NCBI GenBank assembly: GCA_037145635.1
Contig: JBBCXB010000001.1
Coordinates: 806,001-870,000, forward strand
DNA: 64,000 nucleotides
Origin: JAATFS01 sp037145635
GTDB taxonomy: Bacteria > Pseudomonadota > Gammaproteobacteria > Xanthomonadales > Xanthomonadaceae
Direction: 5' to 3'
Shown here piece after piece: positions 1 through 10,789 of the stretch. Each line of letters starts with the position of its first letter. Positions within the stretch are counted from its first letter, which is position 1. Both the position numbers and the translations under genes were made by a program. The notes beneath the pieces were generated by a model. That model saw nothing but the letters and a program-made list of their open reading frames with translations, did not search any database and was not told the DNA's origin.

Positions 1-1359
<1,359 letters not shown>

Positions 1360-1383
1360 TCGCGAACGTCCCTGCGGCAAACG

Positions 1384-1412
1384 AAAAAGCGGGCTTCGGC
1401 CCGCTTTTTCTT
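1384..1412. terminator. Rho-independent terminator between pnp and the DUF2272 gene
   Basis: An 11-bp perfect stem (AAAAAGCGGGC paired with GCCCGCTTTTT) closes on a TTCG tetraloop. A-run and T-run flanks allow it to work in both directions. It lies 24 bases after the pnp stop and between pnp and the convergent DUF2272 gene, so it probably ends both transcripts. Confidence 0.93.
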
Positions 1413-1539
1413 TGCCTGGATGCGGCCGATCCCGCCGTGTCCGAGTGACGCGCCGGCCGGCGGAGCGCGAGCACAGTGGCGGGCGGCAGGAGCGGAAACG
1501 CCCGGCGCCTCCCGCACCTGGCTGCAGCCCGGGGCGGCG

Positions 1540-2679
1540 TCAAGCGCGCCGCTCCGGTCCCGGCAGCACGGCTGTTCCGGGGATCAGGACGCCGGCGCCG
1601 CGCGCGTATGCCGCGGCAGGGGAGTTCAGTCCCTGCCTGGCGGGTACCGGTGGCGCATCCTGCGCCGGGCGCGGCGGGACGACGCGCGGGAACCCGGGCG
1701 GCATCGTGTCCGGTGCTGCCGGGGGCTGTGCGGGCGGCAGCGGCGTGGCCGGCGCCGGCGCGGTGAGCGTGGCTTCGGGGCGCAGCTTCAGCAGGGCGGC
1801 CCAGTCGCGGCGGTTGAAGTCGCACAGCTCCTCGTGCGCCGGCGTGCATTCGCGGCCCGATCCCAGGCTGTCCTCGTCGTCGCCGGCTGCCTGCTGCGGC
1901 GGCGGCAGCACCAGGCGACCGGCCCGGTCCAGCTCCATCTTGCGCATCATCACGGTGTTGAGCACGTTGCCGCCGATCAGGTAGAGCGCGCGGTCGCCGC
2001 CGACGTTGGCGGCGACCACCACGTCGCAGTGCGACTTCCAGTGCATCTGCCCGGCGCCGCCCAGGGCGGCGCGCAGGCCGGCATAGCCCAGCGCGGTGTC
2101 GCGCCCGCGCAGCATGCACAGCAGATCGCCGGGGGCCGGCTTCTCCACGGCGGGGTCGGTGAACTGGTACGGGCCGCTGCCGCCGTCGTGGTAGGCGGCG
2201 CGGATGTAGTCGATATGGCGCGGCGAGCGCGCGAAACCGTTGACCCCGGCCTGGGTCATCACCCAGGAAACGAAGGCCGCCGACCACGGGTTGTCGACCA
2301 GGAAGGCGCGGCAGTCGCTCTCGGTGTAGCGCGTGCCGTCGAGCGCGCCGCAGGCGCGTGCGCCGTCGATGGCGCCCATTGCGCCCAGCGTGCCGCTGTC
2401 GCGCCAGTAGCCGGCGACGCGTTGCCACGCCACCACGCCGTGGTCGGCCAGGTAGCTGCGCTCGGCCTCGGTGACGGTCAGGCTGGCCACCCGGCCCTTG
2501 CTGTCGATGAAGGGCCGCATCCACAACCGGTGTTCGTTGCAGGCCGCGCGCACGATCGCGGTGGCCGCCGGGGCCTGGCCGTAGCGGGGCGGCAGGTCGC
2601 AGACCTCGGCCGCGGCGGCGTGGCCGCCCACGCCTCCCAGCAGCAGGCATATCCAGGGCCAGGCTCTTGTTGCCATCAC
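1540..2679 (-). CDS. Secreted DUF2272 domain protein
   Basis: An exported protein of 379 residues and unknown function. An N-terminal signal peptide ends in an AAAAE-like cleavage region near residue 24, so the mature protein should be periplasmic or extracellular. The middle section (about residues 60-230) has the look of DUF2272: a WQRVAGYW segment, then WSAAFVSWVMTQAG, a histidine in SPRHIDYIRAA, then PAPGDLLCMLR and a late SHCDVVV. Conserved His/Cys/Asp residues in such a CHAP/NlpC-like order suggest a cell-wall-associated peptidase-type fold; this is inference. The last 100 residues are rich in proline and alanine and probably disordered. It stands alone and faces pnp. Family assignment comes from recall of the motif pattern. 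Confidence 0.8.
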   Translation of the reverse strand: MMATRAWPWICLLLGGVGGHAAAAEVCDLPPRYGQAPAATAIVRAACNEHRLWMRPFIDSKGRVASLTVTEAERSYLADHGVVAWQRVAGYWRDSGTLGAMGAIDGARACGALDGTRYTESDCRAFLVDNPWSAAFVSWVMTQAGVNGFARSPRHIDYIRAAYHDGGSGPYQFTDPAVEKPAPGDLLCMLRGRDTALGYAGLRAALGGAGQMHWKSHCDVVVAANVGGDRALYLIGGNVLNTVMMRKMELDRAGRLVLPPPQQAAGDDEDSLGSGRECTPAHEELCDFNRRDWAALLKLRPEATLTAPAPATPLPPAQPPAAPDTMPPGFPRVVPPRPAQDAPPVPARQGLNSPAAAYARGAGVLIPGTAVLPGPERRA

Positions 2680-2778
2680 GACGGTTCCATGCAGGGGAGA
2701 GGGGTGGCCGCAGGCTGACAGAAGCGCGGACGCGGATACGTGAAAGGCCTGCGCCTTCCCCGGCGCCGCGGCCGTGGT

Positions 2779-3663
2779 TCAAGCGGGCGGCGGGCCCAGC
2801 TTCAACGAAAGATCGATGGCCTGCACGTGCTTGGTGAGGCCGCCGATCGAGATGCAGTCCACCCCGTCCTCGGCGATGGCGCGCACGCCGGCCAGGTCGA
2901 CGCTGCCGGACACCTCCAGCGGAATGCTGCGCAGGAACGGCGCGGCGGCGGCGATGCGCACCGCCTCGCGCCGCATCGCCGGGTCGAAGTCGTCGATCAG
3001 GATGCGCTCGCAGCCGGCCCGCAGCGCCTCGCGCAGCTGCTCCAGCGTCTCCACCTCCACCACCAGCGGCAGGGCCGGCTGTTGCGCACGCGCGGCGTGC
3101 ACCGCCGCGGTCAGCGAGCCGGCGGCGCGGATGTGGTTCTCCTTGAGCATCACCGTGTCGAACAGGCCGATGCGGTGGTTGTGGCCGCCGCCGCAGCGCA
3201 CCGCGTACTTCTGCGCCAGGCGCAGCCCGGGCAGGGTCTTGCGGGTGTCGAGGATGCGCGTGCCGGTGCCGGCGACGGCCGCCACGAACGCGGCGGTCGC
3301 GGTGGCGGTGCCCGACAGCGTCTGCAGGAAATTCAGCGAGGTGCGTTCGGCGCTGACCAGGCTGCGGCTGCGTCCGCGCAGGGTGGCCAGCACCGTGCCG
3401 GCGCCGACCGCCTGGCCCTCGGCGGTGCGCCAGTCGATCCGGATCTGAGGATCCAGCGCGCGGTGGCAGGCGTCGAACCACGGGCGTCCTGCGATCACCG
3501 CGTCCTGCTTGCACAGCAGGTAGGCGACGTCCTCGGTGTCCGGCAACAGCGCGGCGGTGACATCGCCGCTGCCGAGATCCTCGTCCAGCGCACGCGCGAC
3601 GTCGGCCGCGACCTGGGCCGCGGCGGGCGCGGCGAAGCGGTCCGTCACGGCCAGGGCGCTCAC
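2779..3663 (-). CDS. nadC: Nicotinate-nucleotide pyrophosphorylase (quinolinate phosphoribosyltransferase)
   Basis: Converts quinolinate and PRPP to nicotinate mononucleotide, CO2 and pyrophosphate in de novo NAD synthesis in the cytoplasm. The 294-residue product is the usual length. Diagnostic segments are the N-terminal DLGSGDVT, the TSLNFLQTLSG helix, the PRPP/quinolinate site TRKTLPGLR, then GGGHNHRIGLFDTVMLKENH, and a final VSGSVDLAGVRAIAEDGVD barrel strand. I chose a GTG start (VSALAVTDRF) because it overlaps the stop of the upstream Trm112-like gene as GTGA, a typical translational coupling; the frame stays open further upstream but lacks family-like sequence there. Confidence 0.96.
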   Translation of the reverse strand: MSALAVTDRFAAPAAAQVAADVARALDEDLGSGDVTAALLPDTEDVAYLLCKQDAVIAGRPWFDACHRALDPQIRIDWRTAEGQAVGAGTVLATLRGRSRSLVSAERTSLNFLQTLSGTATATAAFVAAVAGTGTRILDTRKTLPGLRLAQKYAVRCGGGHNHRIGLFDTVMLKENHIRAAGSLTAAVHAARAQQPALPLVVEVETLEQLREALRAGCERILIDDFDPAMRREAVRIAAAAPFLRSIPLEVSGSVDLAGVRAIAEDGVDCISIGGLTKHVQAIDLSLKLGPPPA

Positions 3664-3929
3664 TTCTCGGGGAAGTCGGCGATCTGCGCGGTGGCGATGG
3701 CTTCCTCGGCCAGCAGCACCGGAATGCCGTCGTCGACGCGGAACACCTGCTTGCGGTCGCGGGTCACCAGCGCCTCGCGCAGCGGCTGCGCCTGCGCGCT
3801 GCCGTCGGCGCGCTGCAGGGTGCCGGCGGCGGCGGCGCGGTTCAGCGCCTCCAGGCCCTTGGCGTCGAGCAGCGACAGCGGCTGGCGGGTGTCGGGCGAG
3901 CACAGCAGGTCGAGCAGTTTGCGATCCAT
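3660..3929 (-). CDS. Trm112-like small protein (YcaR family)
   Basis: An 89-residue protein beginning MDRKLLDLLCSPDTRQPL and ending in DGIPVLLAEEA, the two ends typical of the bacterial Trm112/UPF0434 family. In eukaryotes and archaea Trm112 activates methyltransferases; in bacteria the role is not settled. Only one of the usual zinc-type cysteines (LLCSP) is kept, as in many bacterial members. The insert between the two halves is longer than in the 60-residue E. coli YcaR. The stop overlaps the nadC start, so the two are co-translated. It diverges from purE across 59 bases. Confidence 0.88.
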   Translation of the reverse strand: MDRKLLDLLCSPDTRQPLSLLDAKGLEALNRAAAAGTLQRADGSAQAQPLREALVTRDRKQVFRVDDGIPVLLAEEAIATAQIADFPEK

Positions 3930-3988
3930 CGAAGTCTTTGTCTTGCGTGGAAGACGGCTAGAATACGTCTTTAAGGCAGGGTACGGCC

Positions 3989-4488
<500 letters not shown>

Positions 4489-4492
<4 letters not shown>

Positions 4493-5640
4493 CCACGGTC
4501 GGGATCCTGGGCGGCGGCCAGCTCGCCCGCATGCTGGTGCTGGCCGGCGCGCCGATGGGGCTGCGCTTCGTGGTGTTCGACCCTTCCGCCGACGCCTGCG
4601 CCGGACAGCTGGCGCCGCTGCAGGTGGGCGACTTCGCCGATGCCGAGGCGCTGGCGCGCTTCGCCGCGCAGGTGGACGTGGTCACCTTCGATTTCGAGAA
4701 CGTGCCGGCCGCCAGCGCGGCGCAGCTGGGCGCGCAGGTGCCGGTGTTCCCCCACCCGGCGGCGCTGGCGGTGGCGCAGGACCGGCTCAGCGAGAAGACC
4801 CTGTTCCGCGAGCTCGGCATCCCGGTGCCGGCGTTCGCCGCGGTCGACGACCGTGCGGGCCTGGACGCGGCGCTGGCGCGCATCGGCACCCCGTGCATCC
4901 TCAAGACCCGGCGCCTGGGCTACGACGGCAAGGGCCAGTTCCGGATCAAGTCGCCGGCCGATGCCGCCGCCGCCTGGGACGCGCTGGGCGCGCAGGCCGG
5001 CACGGTGGGCCTGATCGTCGAGGCGTTCGTGCCGTTCCAGCGCGAGGTCAGCGTGGTGGCGGTGCGCGGGCGCGACGGCGCGTTCCGCGCCTGGCCATTG
5101 ACCGAGAACTGGCACGTCGACGGCGTGCTCTCGGCCAGCCTGGCGCCGGCGGTGGTGGATCCGGCCCTGCAGGCCACCGCCGAGGCACATGCGCGGCGGC
5201 TGGCCGAGCGCCTGGACTACGTCGGCGTGTTCGCGCTGGAGCTGTTCTGCCGCGACGGCGAGCTGCTGGCCAACGAGATGGCACCGCGCGTGCACAATTC
5301 AGGGCACTGGACGACCGAAGGCGCGGAAACCTCGCAGTTCGAGAACCACCTGCGCGCCGTGCTCGGCCTGCCGCTGGGCGAGACCGCAATGCGGGGACAC
5401 GCCTGCATGCTCAACTGGTTGGGCGAGATGCCTGCGGTGGCGGCGTTCCTCGCGGTGCCGGGCGGGCACTGGCACGACTACGGCAAGTCGGCGCGCGCCG
5501 GACGCAAGGTCGGCCACGCGACGCTGCGCGCGGATCGCGCCGACGCCCTGGCTGCGGCGCTGGCGCAGGCGGGCGACGCGCTGCAGCGCCAGGCGCAGGT
5601 GGCGCCGGTGGTCGAGCGGCTGGGCGCCGTCGGCGGCTGA
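4489..5640 (+). CDS. purK: N5-carboxyaminoimidazole ribonucleotide synthase
   Basis: ATP-grasp enzyme that carboxylates AIR with bicarbonate to N5-CAIR. The 383-residue product has the N-terminal nucleotide fold (TVGILGGGQLARML), the DFENVP motif, ATP-grasp lysine segment CILKTRRLGYDGKGQF, VEAFVPFQREVSVV, and the metal site LLANEMAPRVHNSGHWT. The start overlaps the purE stop by four bases. A hairpin with an 11-bp perfect stem follows 22 bases after the stop. The open frame extends far upstream of this start in the same register, but that stretch is antisense to nadC and is not family-like. Confidence 0.97.
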
Positions 5641-5662
5641 GCGCCTGCGCCGGGGTGGCCTG

Positions 5663-5689
5663 ACGACGCCCGGCGAGCCCGGGCGTCGT
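5663..5689. terminator. Hairpin between convergent purK and sodB
   Basis: A perfect 11-bp stem (ACGACGCCCGG with CCGGGCGTCGT) and a 5-base loop lie in the 69-base gap between two genes that run towards each other. There is no real T-run on either side, so it may be a weak bidirectional terminator or an mRNA 3'-end stabiliser. Confidence 0.6.
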
Positions 5690-5709
5690 CGTATTCAAGG
5701 CCGGAGGCG

Positions 5710-6288
5710 TCAGCCGAGCCGGCTGGCCACGAAGTCCCAGTTGACCAGCTTCCAGAACGCGTCCAGGTAGCGGGCGCGGTCGTTGTGGTAATCGAGGTAG
5801 TAGGCGTGTTCCCACAGGTCGCAGGCCAGCAGCGGGGTGTCGCGGCCGGTCAGCGGGGTGGAGGCATTGGGAGTGCTCACCACCGCCAGCGTGCCGTCGG
5901 GGCGCTGCACCAGCCAGACCCAGCCCGAGCCGAAGGTCGCCAGCGCCACGCGGTCGAACTCCTGGCGCAGGTGGGCGACGTCGCCGAAGCCGCGCGCGAT
6001 CGCCTCCGCCAGCCGACCCGTCGGCTCGCCGCCGCCGCGTGCGCGCAGGCATTGCCAGTAGAAGGTGTGGTTCCACACCTGCGCGGCATTGTGGAACAGG
6101 CTGCCCTGCGCGCGCGCCACAATCTCCTCCAGGGTCAGCTCGGCGAACTCGGTGCCCTCGATCTGCGCATTGAGCCGGTCGACGTAGCCGCGGTGATGGC
6201 GGCCGTAGTGCAGTTCCACGGTCTCGGCGGACAGGTGCGGCGCCAGGGCGGTCGTCGGGTACGGCAGGGCGGGCAGTTCGATCGGCAT
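5710..6288 (-). CDS. sodB: Superoxide dismutase, Fe/Mn family (Fe type likely)
   Basis: Removes superoxide in the cytoplasm. The 192 residues match the family length. Metal ligands are visible: the first His in VELHYGRHHRGYV, the second in WNHTFYW, the Asp and His in LACDLWEHAYYLDY. The residue pattern FHNAAQVWNHTFYWQCL and ALATFGSGWVWLV favours the iron type, but metal choice cannot be fixed by sequence alone. It is divergently placed from grxD, which is also linked to iron and redox balance; the 125-base gap must hold both promoters. Confidence 0.95.
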   Translation of the reverse strand: MPIELPALPYPTTALAPHLSAETVELHYGRHHRGYVDRLNAQIEGTEFAELTLEEIVARAQGSLFHNAAQVWNHTFYWQCLRARGGGEPTGRLAEAIARGFGDVAHLRQEFDRVALATFGSGWVWLVQRPDGTLAVVSTPNASTPLTGRDTPLLACDLWEHAYYLDYHNDRARYLDAFWKLVNWDFVASRLG

Positions 6289-6413
6289 GGGTCCGGGGCG
6301 TCGTTTCGGGAGGGGGACGCGGGTGACCGGGGCCAGGGCTTACAATGCGCGTCTTCGCGGAAGTCTATCCGACCTGGCCGGTCGGCCTGCCGCCATTCGT
6401 TAGGAGAATCCCC

Positions 6414-6734
6414 ATGGCTGTGATGGAACGGATCCAGGCCGAGGTCGAACAGCACCCGATCGTGCTGTTCATGAAAGGCACGCCCCAGTTCCCGATGTGC
6501 GGGTTCTCCAGCCGCGCGGTGCAGGCCCTGGTGGCGGCCGGTGCCGACCAGCTGCGCACGATCAATGTGCTGGAGGAACCGGAGATCCGCGCCAACCTGC
6601 CGCGCTTCTCGAACTGGCCGACCTTCCCGCAGCTGTTCATCCATGGCGAGCTGATCGGCGGCTGCGACATCACCCTGGAGCTGTTCGAGTCCGGCGAGCT
6701 GGGCCGCATCGTCGGCGAGGCCTACGCGCCGTGA
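6414..6734 (+). CDS. grxD: Monothiol glutaredoxin, Grx4/GrxD type
   Basis: A 106-residue monothiol glutaredoxin that binds a 2Fe-2S cluster with glutathione and helps deliver clusters. The CGFS active site lies in PQFPMCGFSSRAVQ (about residue 30), with the WPTFPQLFIHGELIGGCDI segment that forms the glutathione and cluster site. ATG is preceded by TAGGAGAATC, a good ribosome site; an upstream in-frame ATG would add 23 residues with no family match. The stop overlaps the GTG start of the next gene (GTGA). Confidence 0.96.
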   Translation: MAVMERIQAEVEQHPIVLFMKGTPQFPMCGFSSRAVQALVAAGADQLRTINVLEEPEIRANLPRFSNWPTFPQLFIHGELIGGCDITLELFESGELGRIVGEAYAP

Positions 6735-7474
6735 ATCCCGTGGCGGAGCACGCCGTGCCGGCGGCGCTGGCGGGACGGGTCGTGCTCGTGACCGGGGCTG
6801 CCGGCGGCCTGGGCGCGGCGGCCGCACGCGCCTGCGCCGCCGCCGGTGCCACCGTGGTGCTGCTGGGACATGCGTTGCGCAAGCTCGAGCGCGTGTACGA
6901 CGCCATCGCCGCGGACGGCCCCGAGCCGCTGCTGTATCCGCTGGACCTGGCGGGCGCGACGCCCGGGGACTACGCCACGCTGGCCGAACGCCTCGAGGCG
7001 GACCTGGGACGGCTGGACGGCGTGCTGCACTGCGCCGCCGAGTTCCCCGGCCTGACGCCGTTCGAGCTGGCCGACCCGGCCGCGTTCGCGCGCACGCTGC
7101 ACGTGGACTTCACCGCGCGCGCCTGGCTCAGCCAGGCCTGCCTGCCGCTGCTGCGCGCCCAGGCCGATGCCGCGCTGGTGTTCGTCGTCGACGACCCGCA
7201 GCGCGTCGGCCGCGCCTACTGGGGCGCCTACGGTGCCGCGCAGCATGCCCAGCGGGGCCTGCTGGCGAGCCTGCACGAGGAAACCGCCGCCGGCCCGGTC
7301 CGGGTCAGCGGCCTGCAGCCCGGACCGATGCGCACCGCGCTGCGGGCCCGGGCCTTCACCCACCAGGAGGACCGCGCGGCCGTCGAACCCGCCCGCTACG
7401 CATCCGCCTGCATCACCCTGTTGTCGCTGGCGGGCGCTTGCCACCGCGGTACGATCTGGAGCCCCTCCGCATGA
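6731..7474 (+). CDS. SDR-family oxidoreductase (YciK-like) with altered catalytic residues
   Basis: A 247-residue Rossmann protein with the short-chain dehydrogenase cofactor motif VTGAAGGLG near residue 20, a CAAEF (usual NAG) motif and the PGPMRTALRARA segment seen in the E. coli YciK group. The usual catalytic Ser-Tyr-Lys set is degenerate: Tyr167 remains in WGAYGAAQ, but the Lys four residues later is Gln171 and the Ser position reads as Asp (VVDDPQRVGRAYWG). Cofactor binding looks intact, so the protein may bind NAD(P) without ordinary dehydrogenase chemistry. GTG start overlaps grxD and the stop overlaps the MarC gene (ATGA), so all three are coupled. Confidence 0.88.
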   Translation: MNPVAEHAVPAALAGRVVLVTGAAGGLGAAAARACAAAGATVVLLGHALRKLERVYDAIAADGPEPLLYPLDLAGATPGDYATLAERLEADLGRLDGVLHCAAEFPGLTPFELADPAAFARTLHVDFTARAWLSQACLPLLRAQADAALVFVVDDPQRVGRAYWGAYGAAQHAQRGLLASLHEETAAGPVRVSGLQPGPMRTALRARAFTHQEDRAAVEPARYASACITLLSLAGACHRGTIWSPSA

Positions 7475-8070
7475 CCATCCTGTCCGCAGCGCTGCTGCTG
7501 TTCCTGATCCTCGATCCGCTGGGCAACATCCCGGTGTTCCTGAGCGTGCTCAGGCCGCTGCCGCCGCGCCGCCAGCGCATCGTGCTGGCGCGCGAGCTGC
7601 TGATCGCGCTGGCGGTGCTGATGGGTTTCCTATGGGGCGGCAAGTACGCGCTGGAGCTGATGCACCTGCGCCAGGAATCGGTGGCGATCGCCGGCGGCAT
7701 CGTGCTGTTCCTGATCGGCATCCGCATGATCTTCCCGCGCCCGGAAGGGCTGATGGGCGAGATCCCCGATGGCGAACCCTTCATCGTGCCGCTGGCGATC
7801 CCGCTGGTGGCGGGCCCGTCCGGCATGGCCGCGGTGATGCTGATGGGCAGCAACGAGCCGGCGCGGCTGGCGGACTGGAGCTTGGCGCTGATGATCGCCT
7901 GGGGAGCGACGTCGGCGATCCTGTTCTCCTCCACGCTGCTGTACAAGCTGCTGGGCATGCGCGCGCTGACCGCGCTCGAGCGGCTGATGGGCATGCTGCT
8001 GGTGGCGATCTCGGTGCAGATGTTCCTGGACGGGCTGGGGACCTACCTGAAACTGCCGGTCAGCATCTGA
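7471..8070 (+). CDS. MarC family integral membrane protein (YhgN-like)
   Basis: A 199-residue inner-membrane protein with about six hydrophobic helices. Family features are the early DPLGNIPVFL motif in helix 1, GGIVLFLIGIRM, and IPLAIPLVAGPSGMAAVML, whose inverted-repeat topology (DPLGN ... AGP) is typical of MarC/NAAT proteins. Despite the name, no role in multiple antibiotic resistance is established; a transporter role is only proposed. The start codon shares ATGA with the upstream SDR gene. The following 273 bases before the next gene contain no gene that I can support. Confidence 0.9.
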   Translation: MTILSAALLLFLILDPLGNIPVFLSVLRPLPPRRQRIVLARELLIALAVLMGFLWGGKYALELMHLRQESVAIAGGIVLFLIGIRMIFPRPEGLMGEIPDGEPFIVPLAIPLVAGPSGMAAVMLMGSNEPARLADWSLALMIAWGATSAILFSSTLLYKLLGMRALTALERLMGMLLVAISVQMFLDGLGTYLKLPVSI

Positions 8071-8343
8071 GCCGGGCGCTTCGCCGGGCGCGGGGCGTGT
8101 GTCGCCGGCGGCGCGCCGGCGATGGATGTGGCAGGACGATGACGAAGCCGGACAATTTTCTTGTTGCTTCGTGTCATGGCGTGAAAATTTCGTAAAAGAC
8201 TGCGGCAAACCCAGGCGACATCGGCGCATTACCTTAGCGCCACGTTCGCTGCGGCCCCCACCTGTCGTTCCAGGACCGTCACGGGATCTCCCGTGACGGA
8301 AGGGCCGCGCTTTGCCCGCTTTCCGCCAGCCATAGGGTTTTCC

Positions 8344-10725
8344 ATGACGTCCCGTCCCATCCTCCGCCAGTCGTTGCTGAGCCTCGCGCTCGCCAGTGCG
8401 GTCGCCGCCCCGGCCCATGCCCAGAATGCCGACGACACCACCGGCGCCGATCGCCGCACCACCGCCTCCAGCACCTCCAACACCACCGCCGCCTACGACA
8501 CCAAGCGCGTGCAGCAGCTGGACAAGGTCAACGTCAGCGCCGACAAGAACGCCTACATCCTCGGCGGCGGCAACATGACCGTGCAGACCGCCAGCAAGGC
8601 GATCTCCACCGTGACCCGCGAGGCCATCTCGCAGGCGTCCGGCGGCAGCAACTTCACCCAGGTGATCGACTCGATCCCGGGCGTGGACGCCTCCACCAGT
8701 GACGTCACCGGCCTCAACAACGGCAACTACAGCCTGCGCGGCTTCGACTCCTCGGCCATCGGCGTGACCGTCAACGGCGCCCCGGTGACCGACAGCGGCA
8801 GCTACTCGGTGTACGCCACCGAGTACGGCGACGCCGAGAACTACAACGACATCACCGTGACCCAGGGCACGCCCAACGTCGACCAGCCGGAGATGGGCGC
8901 CACTGGCGGCCAGATCGCCTGGTCGACCATCGACCCGAGCCACGCCTTCGGCGTCGACTTCAACCAGAGCTTCGGCAGCAACAGCTACCGCCGCACCTTC
9001 GTGCGCGTCAACAGCGGCGACACCGGCCCGCTGCGTTCGTGGATCTCGTTCTCCGACAACAGCGCCGACAAGTGGAAGGGCAAGGGCGACATGTCGGTGA
9101 CCAAGATCGACGGCAAGAGTGTGTGGGACATCAGCCCGGGCAACTCGGTCAGCGCCTCGTTCCAGTACAACCGGCAGATGAACTACTCGTACAACACCGC
9201 GAGCAAGGCGCAGCTGGCGGGCGACTACGCCTACGACTACAACGACAGCTGGGGCGGTGGCAACACCGCCACCGACCAGTACTTCTGGAAACTGCGCCGC
9301 AACCCGTACAAGAGCGTGCTGGTCAGCCTGGATGGCGAGTTCACCCTCAGCGACAGCCTGCGCCTGTCGGTGGTGCCCTACCTGTGGTGGGGCAAGGGCG
9401 GCGGCTCCAGCGCCACCTCGATCTACCGCGCCACCAGCGCCGCCAACGTCTACGGCAACTCCGCCACGGTCGCCGACAGCCGCGACGTCGCCTACACCTA
9501 TTCGTACTCGAGCACGGTCCGCCCCGGCGTGGTCGCCAAGTTCTTCCAGGACATCGGCATGGACCACAACCTGGTCTACGGCCTGTGGTACGACCGTTCG
9601 CGCAAGAGCCAGAACAGCAGCAGCGTCGCGGTCGACCAGGCCACCGGCGAGCCCTGCGACGTCTGGGCCGACAGCGATGCCTGCTTCATCACCTATCCCG
9701 ACGGCCAGGTGCAGCAGAGCTACCGCACCTATACCCAGACCACTGTGCAGAAGTACTTCGTCCAGGACAACTGGACCCCGGCCGCCGACTGGGCGGTGAA
9801 CCTGGGCGTGTCGTGGCTGCACGCCCAGCGCGAGGGCCACAACTACCAGTGGCCGGGCTCCACCAGGCAGATCGGGGTCGACTTCGACAACAGCTACAGC
9901 AAGCTGCTGCCGGCGTTCGGCCTCAAGTACACCCCGGACAGCCGCAACCAGTTCTACTACGGCGTGGCCAAGACATTCCGGGTGCCGGCGACCAACTCGA
10001 TCTCGGTCAACCTGGCCGCGGGCGAGGCCATCCCGGTGCCCGAGTCGGCCTGGACCCACGACATCGGCTGGCGCTACTACGGCGACGCGCTGGCGGTGTC
10101 GGCGATGCTCTACCAGAGCAACTACCGCAACAAGCAGATGTCCAGCTACGACCGCGACAGCGCGCTGACCACCTACATCTCGATCCCCAAGGTGCGCATG
10201 CGGGGCTTCAACAGCGAGGCCAGCTATGCCTTCGACGAGCACCTGAAGCTGTACGGCTCCTACACCTACACGCAGGCCGAGGTCGAGAGCGACAGCCTGA
10301 CCGTGGGCACCTCCAGCGGCAGCTACAGCTACCCGGTGGGCGGCAAGCAACTGGCCAACACGCCGAAGAACCTGTTCAACCTCAAGCTGAGCTACAGCTA
10401 CGAGAACTTCTGGGTGGCGCTGAAGGGCCGCTATTCAGGCGAGCGCTACGGCGACTACCTCAATACCGAGAAGGTGGGCGGCTACACCACCTTCGGCCTG
10501 GACAGCGGCTACACCTTCAACGACTGGAGCTGGATGAAGAAGCCCTCGGTCAAGCTCAACCTGTACAACCTGACCGACAAGAAGGCGGTCACCTGGGCCA
10601 GCTCGACCCAGGTGCTGGCCGCGTCCGGCGCCAGCGACTATCCCGACCTAGTGTCCACCGGCACCCCGTACTACCAGGTGCTGGAGCCGCGCGCGTTCTC
10701 GGTGACATTCGGCGCCTCGTTCTGA
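8344..10725 (+). CDS. TonB-dependent outer-membrane receptor, substrate unknown
   Basis: A 793-residue outer-membrane transporter. A signal peptide ends after AAPAHAQ (about residue 25). A TonB-box-like stretch (QQLDKVNVSADK) leads to the plug domain (TREAISQASGG, VIDSIPGVDA, SLRGFDSSAIGVTVNGAPV), then a 22-strand type barrel ends in the aromatic C-terminus FSVTFGASF. The plug lacks the usual iron-receptor cues; the ligand is not predictable. It stands alone, 270 bases after marC, with its own terminator. I chose the ATG at this place because it starts the signal peptide; an earlier in-frame ATG adds residues without signal-peptide character. Confidence 0.92.
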   Translation: MTSRPILRQSLLSLALASAVAAPAHAQNADDTTGADRRTTASSTSNTTAAYDTKRVQQLDKVNVSADKNAYILGGGNMTVQTASKAISTVTREAISQASGGSNFTQVIDSIPGVDASTSDVTGLNNGNYSLRGFDSSAIGVTVNGAPVTDSGSYSVYATEYGDAENYNDITVTQGTPNVDQPEMGATGGQIAWSTIDPSHAFGVDFNQSFGSNSYRRTFVRVNSGDTGPLRSWISFSDNSADKWKGKGDMSVTKIDGKSVWDISPGNSVSASFQYNRQMNYSYNTASKAQLAGDYAYDYNDSWGGGNTATDQYFWKLRRNPYKSVLVSLDGEFTLSDSLRLSVVPYLWWGKGGGSSATSIYRATSAANVYGNSATVADSRDVAYTYSYSSTVRPGVVAKFFQDIGMDHNLVYGLWYDRSRKSQNSSSVAVDQATGEPCDVWADSDACFITYPDGQVQQSYRTYTQTTVQKYFVQDNWTPAADWAVNLGVSWLHAQREGHNYQWPGSTRQIGVDFDNSYSKLLPAFGLKYTPDSRNQFYYGVAKTFRVPATNSISVNLAAGEAIPVPESAWTHDIGWRYYGDALAVSAMLYQSNYRNKQMSSYDRDSALTTYISIPKVRMRGFNSEASYAFDEHLKLYGSYTYTQAEVESDSLTVGTSSGSYSYPVGGKQLANTPKNLFNLKLSYSYENFWVALKGRYSGERYGDYLNTEKVGGYTTFGLDSGYTFNDWSWMKKPSVKLNLYNLTDKKAVTWASSTQVLAASGASDYPDLVSTGTPYYQVLEPRAFSVTFGASF

Positions 10726-10757
10726 TCGCCGCCTGAGCCTGCGACCCCGCGTGGTCG

Positions 10758-10789
10758 AGCCGCCCCTTCACCGGGGCGGCTTTTTTTTT
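10758..10789 (+). terminator. Strong rho-independent terminator after the first TonB receptor
   Basis: A 9-bp perfect stem (AGCCGCCCC with GGGGCGGCT) with a 6-base loop is followed directly by nine T. It lies 33 bases past the receptor stop. Confidence 0.96.

Noticed and set aside
7630..10350. 906-codon minus-strand frame over marC and the TonB receptor
   Set aside because: Low-complexity Ala/Val/Gly/His translation, typical of the antisense frame of a high-GC gene.
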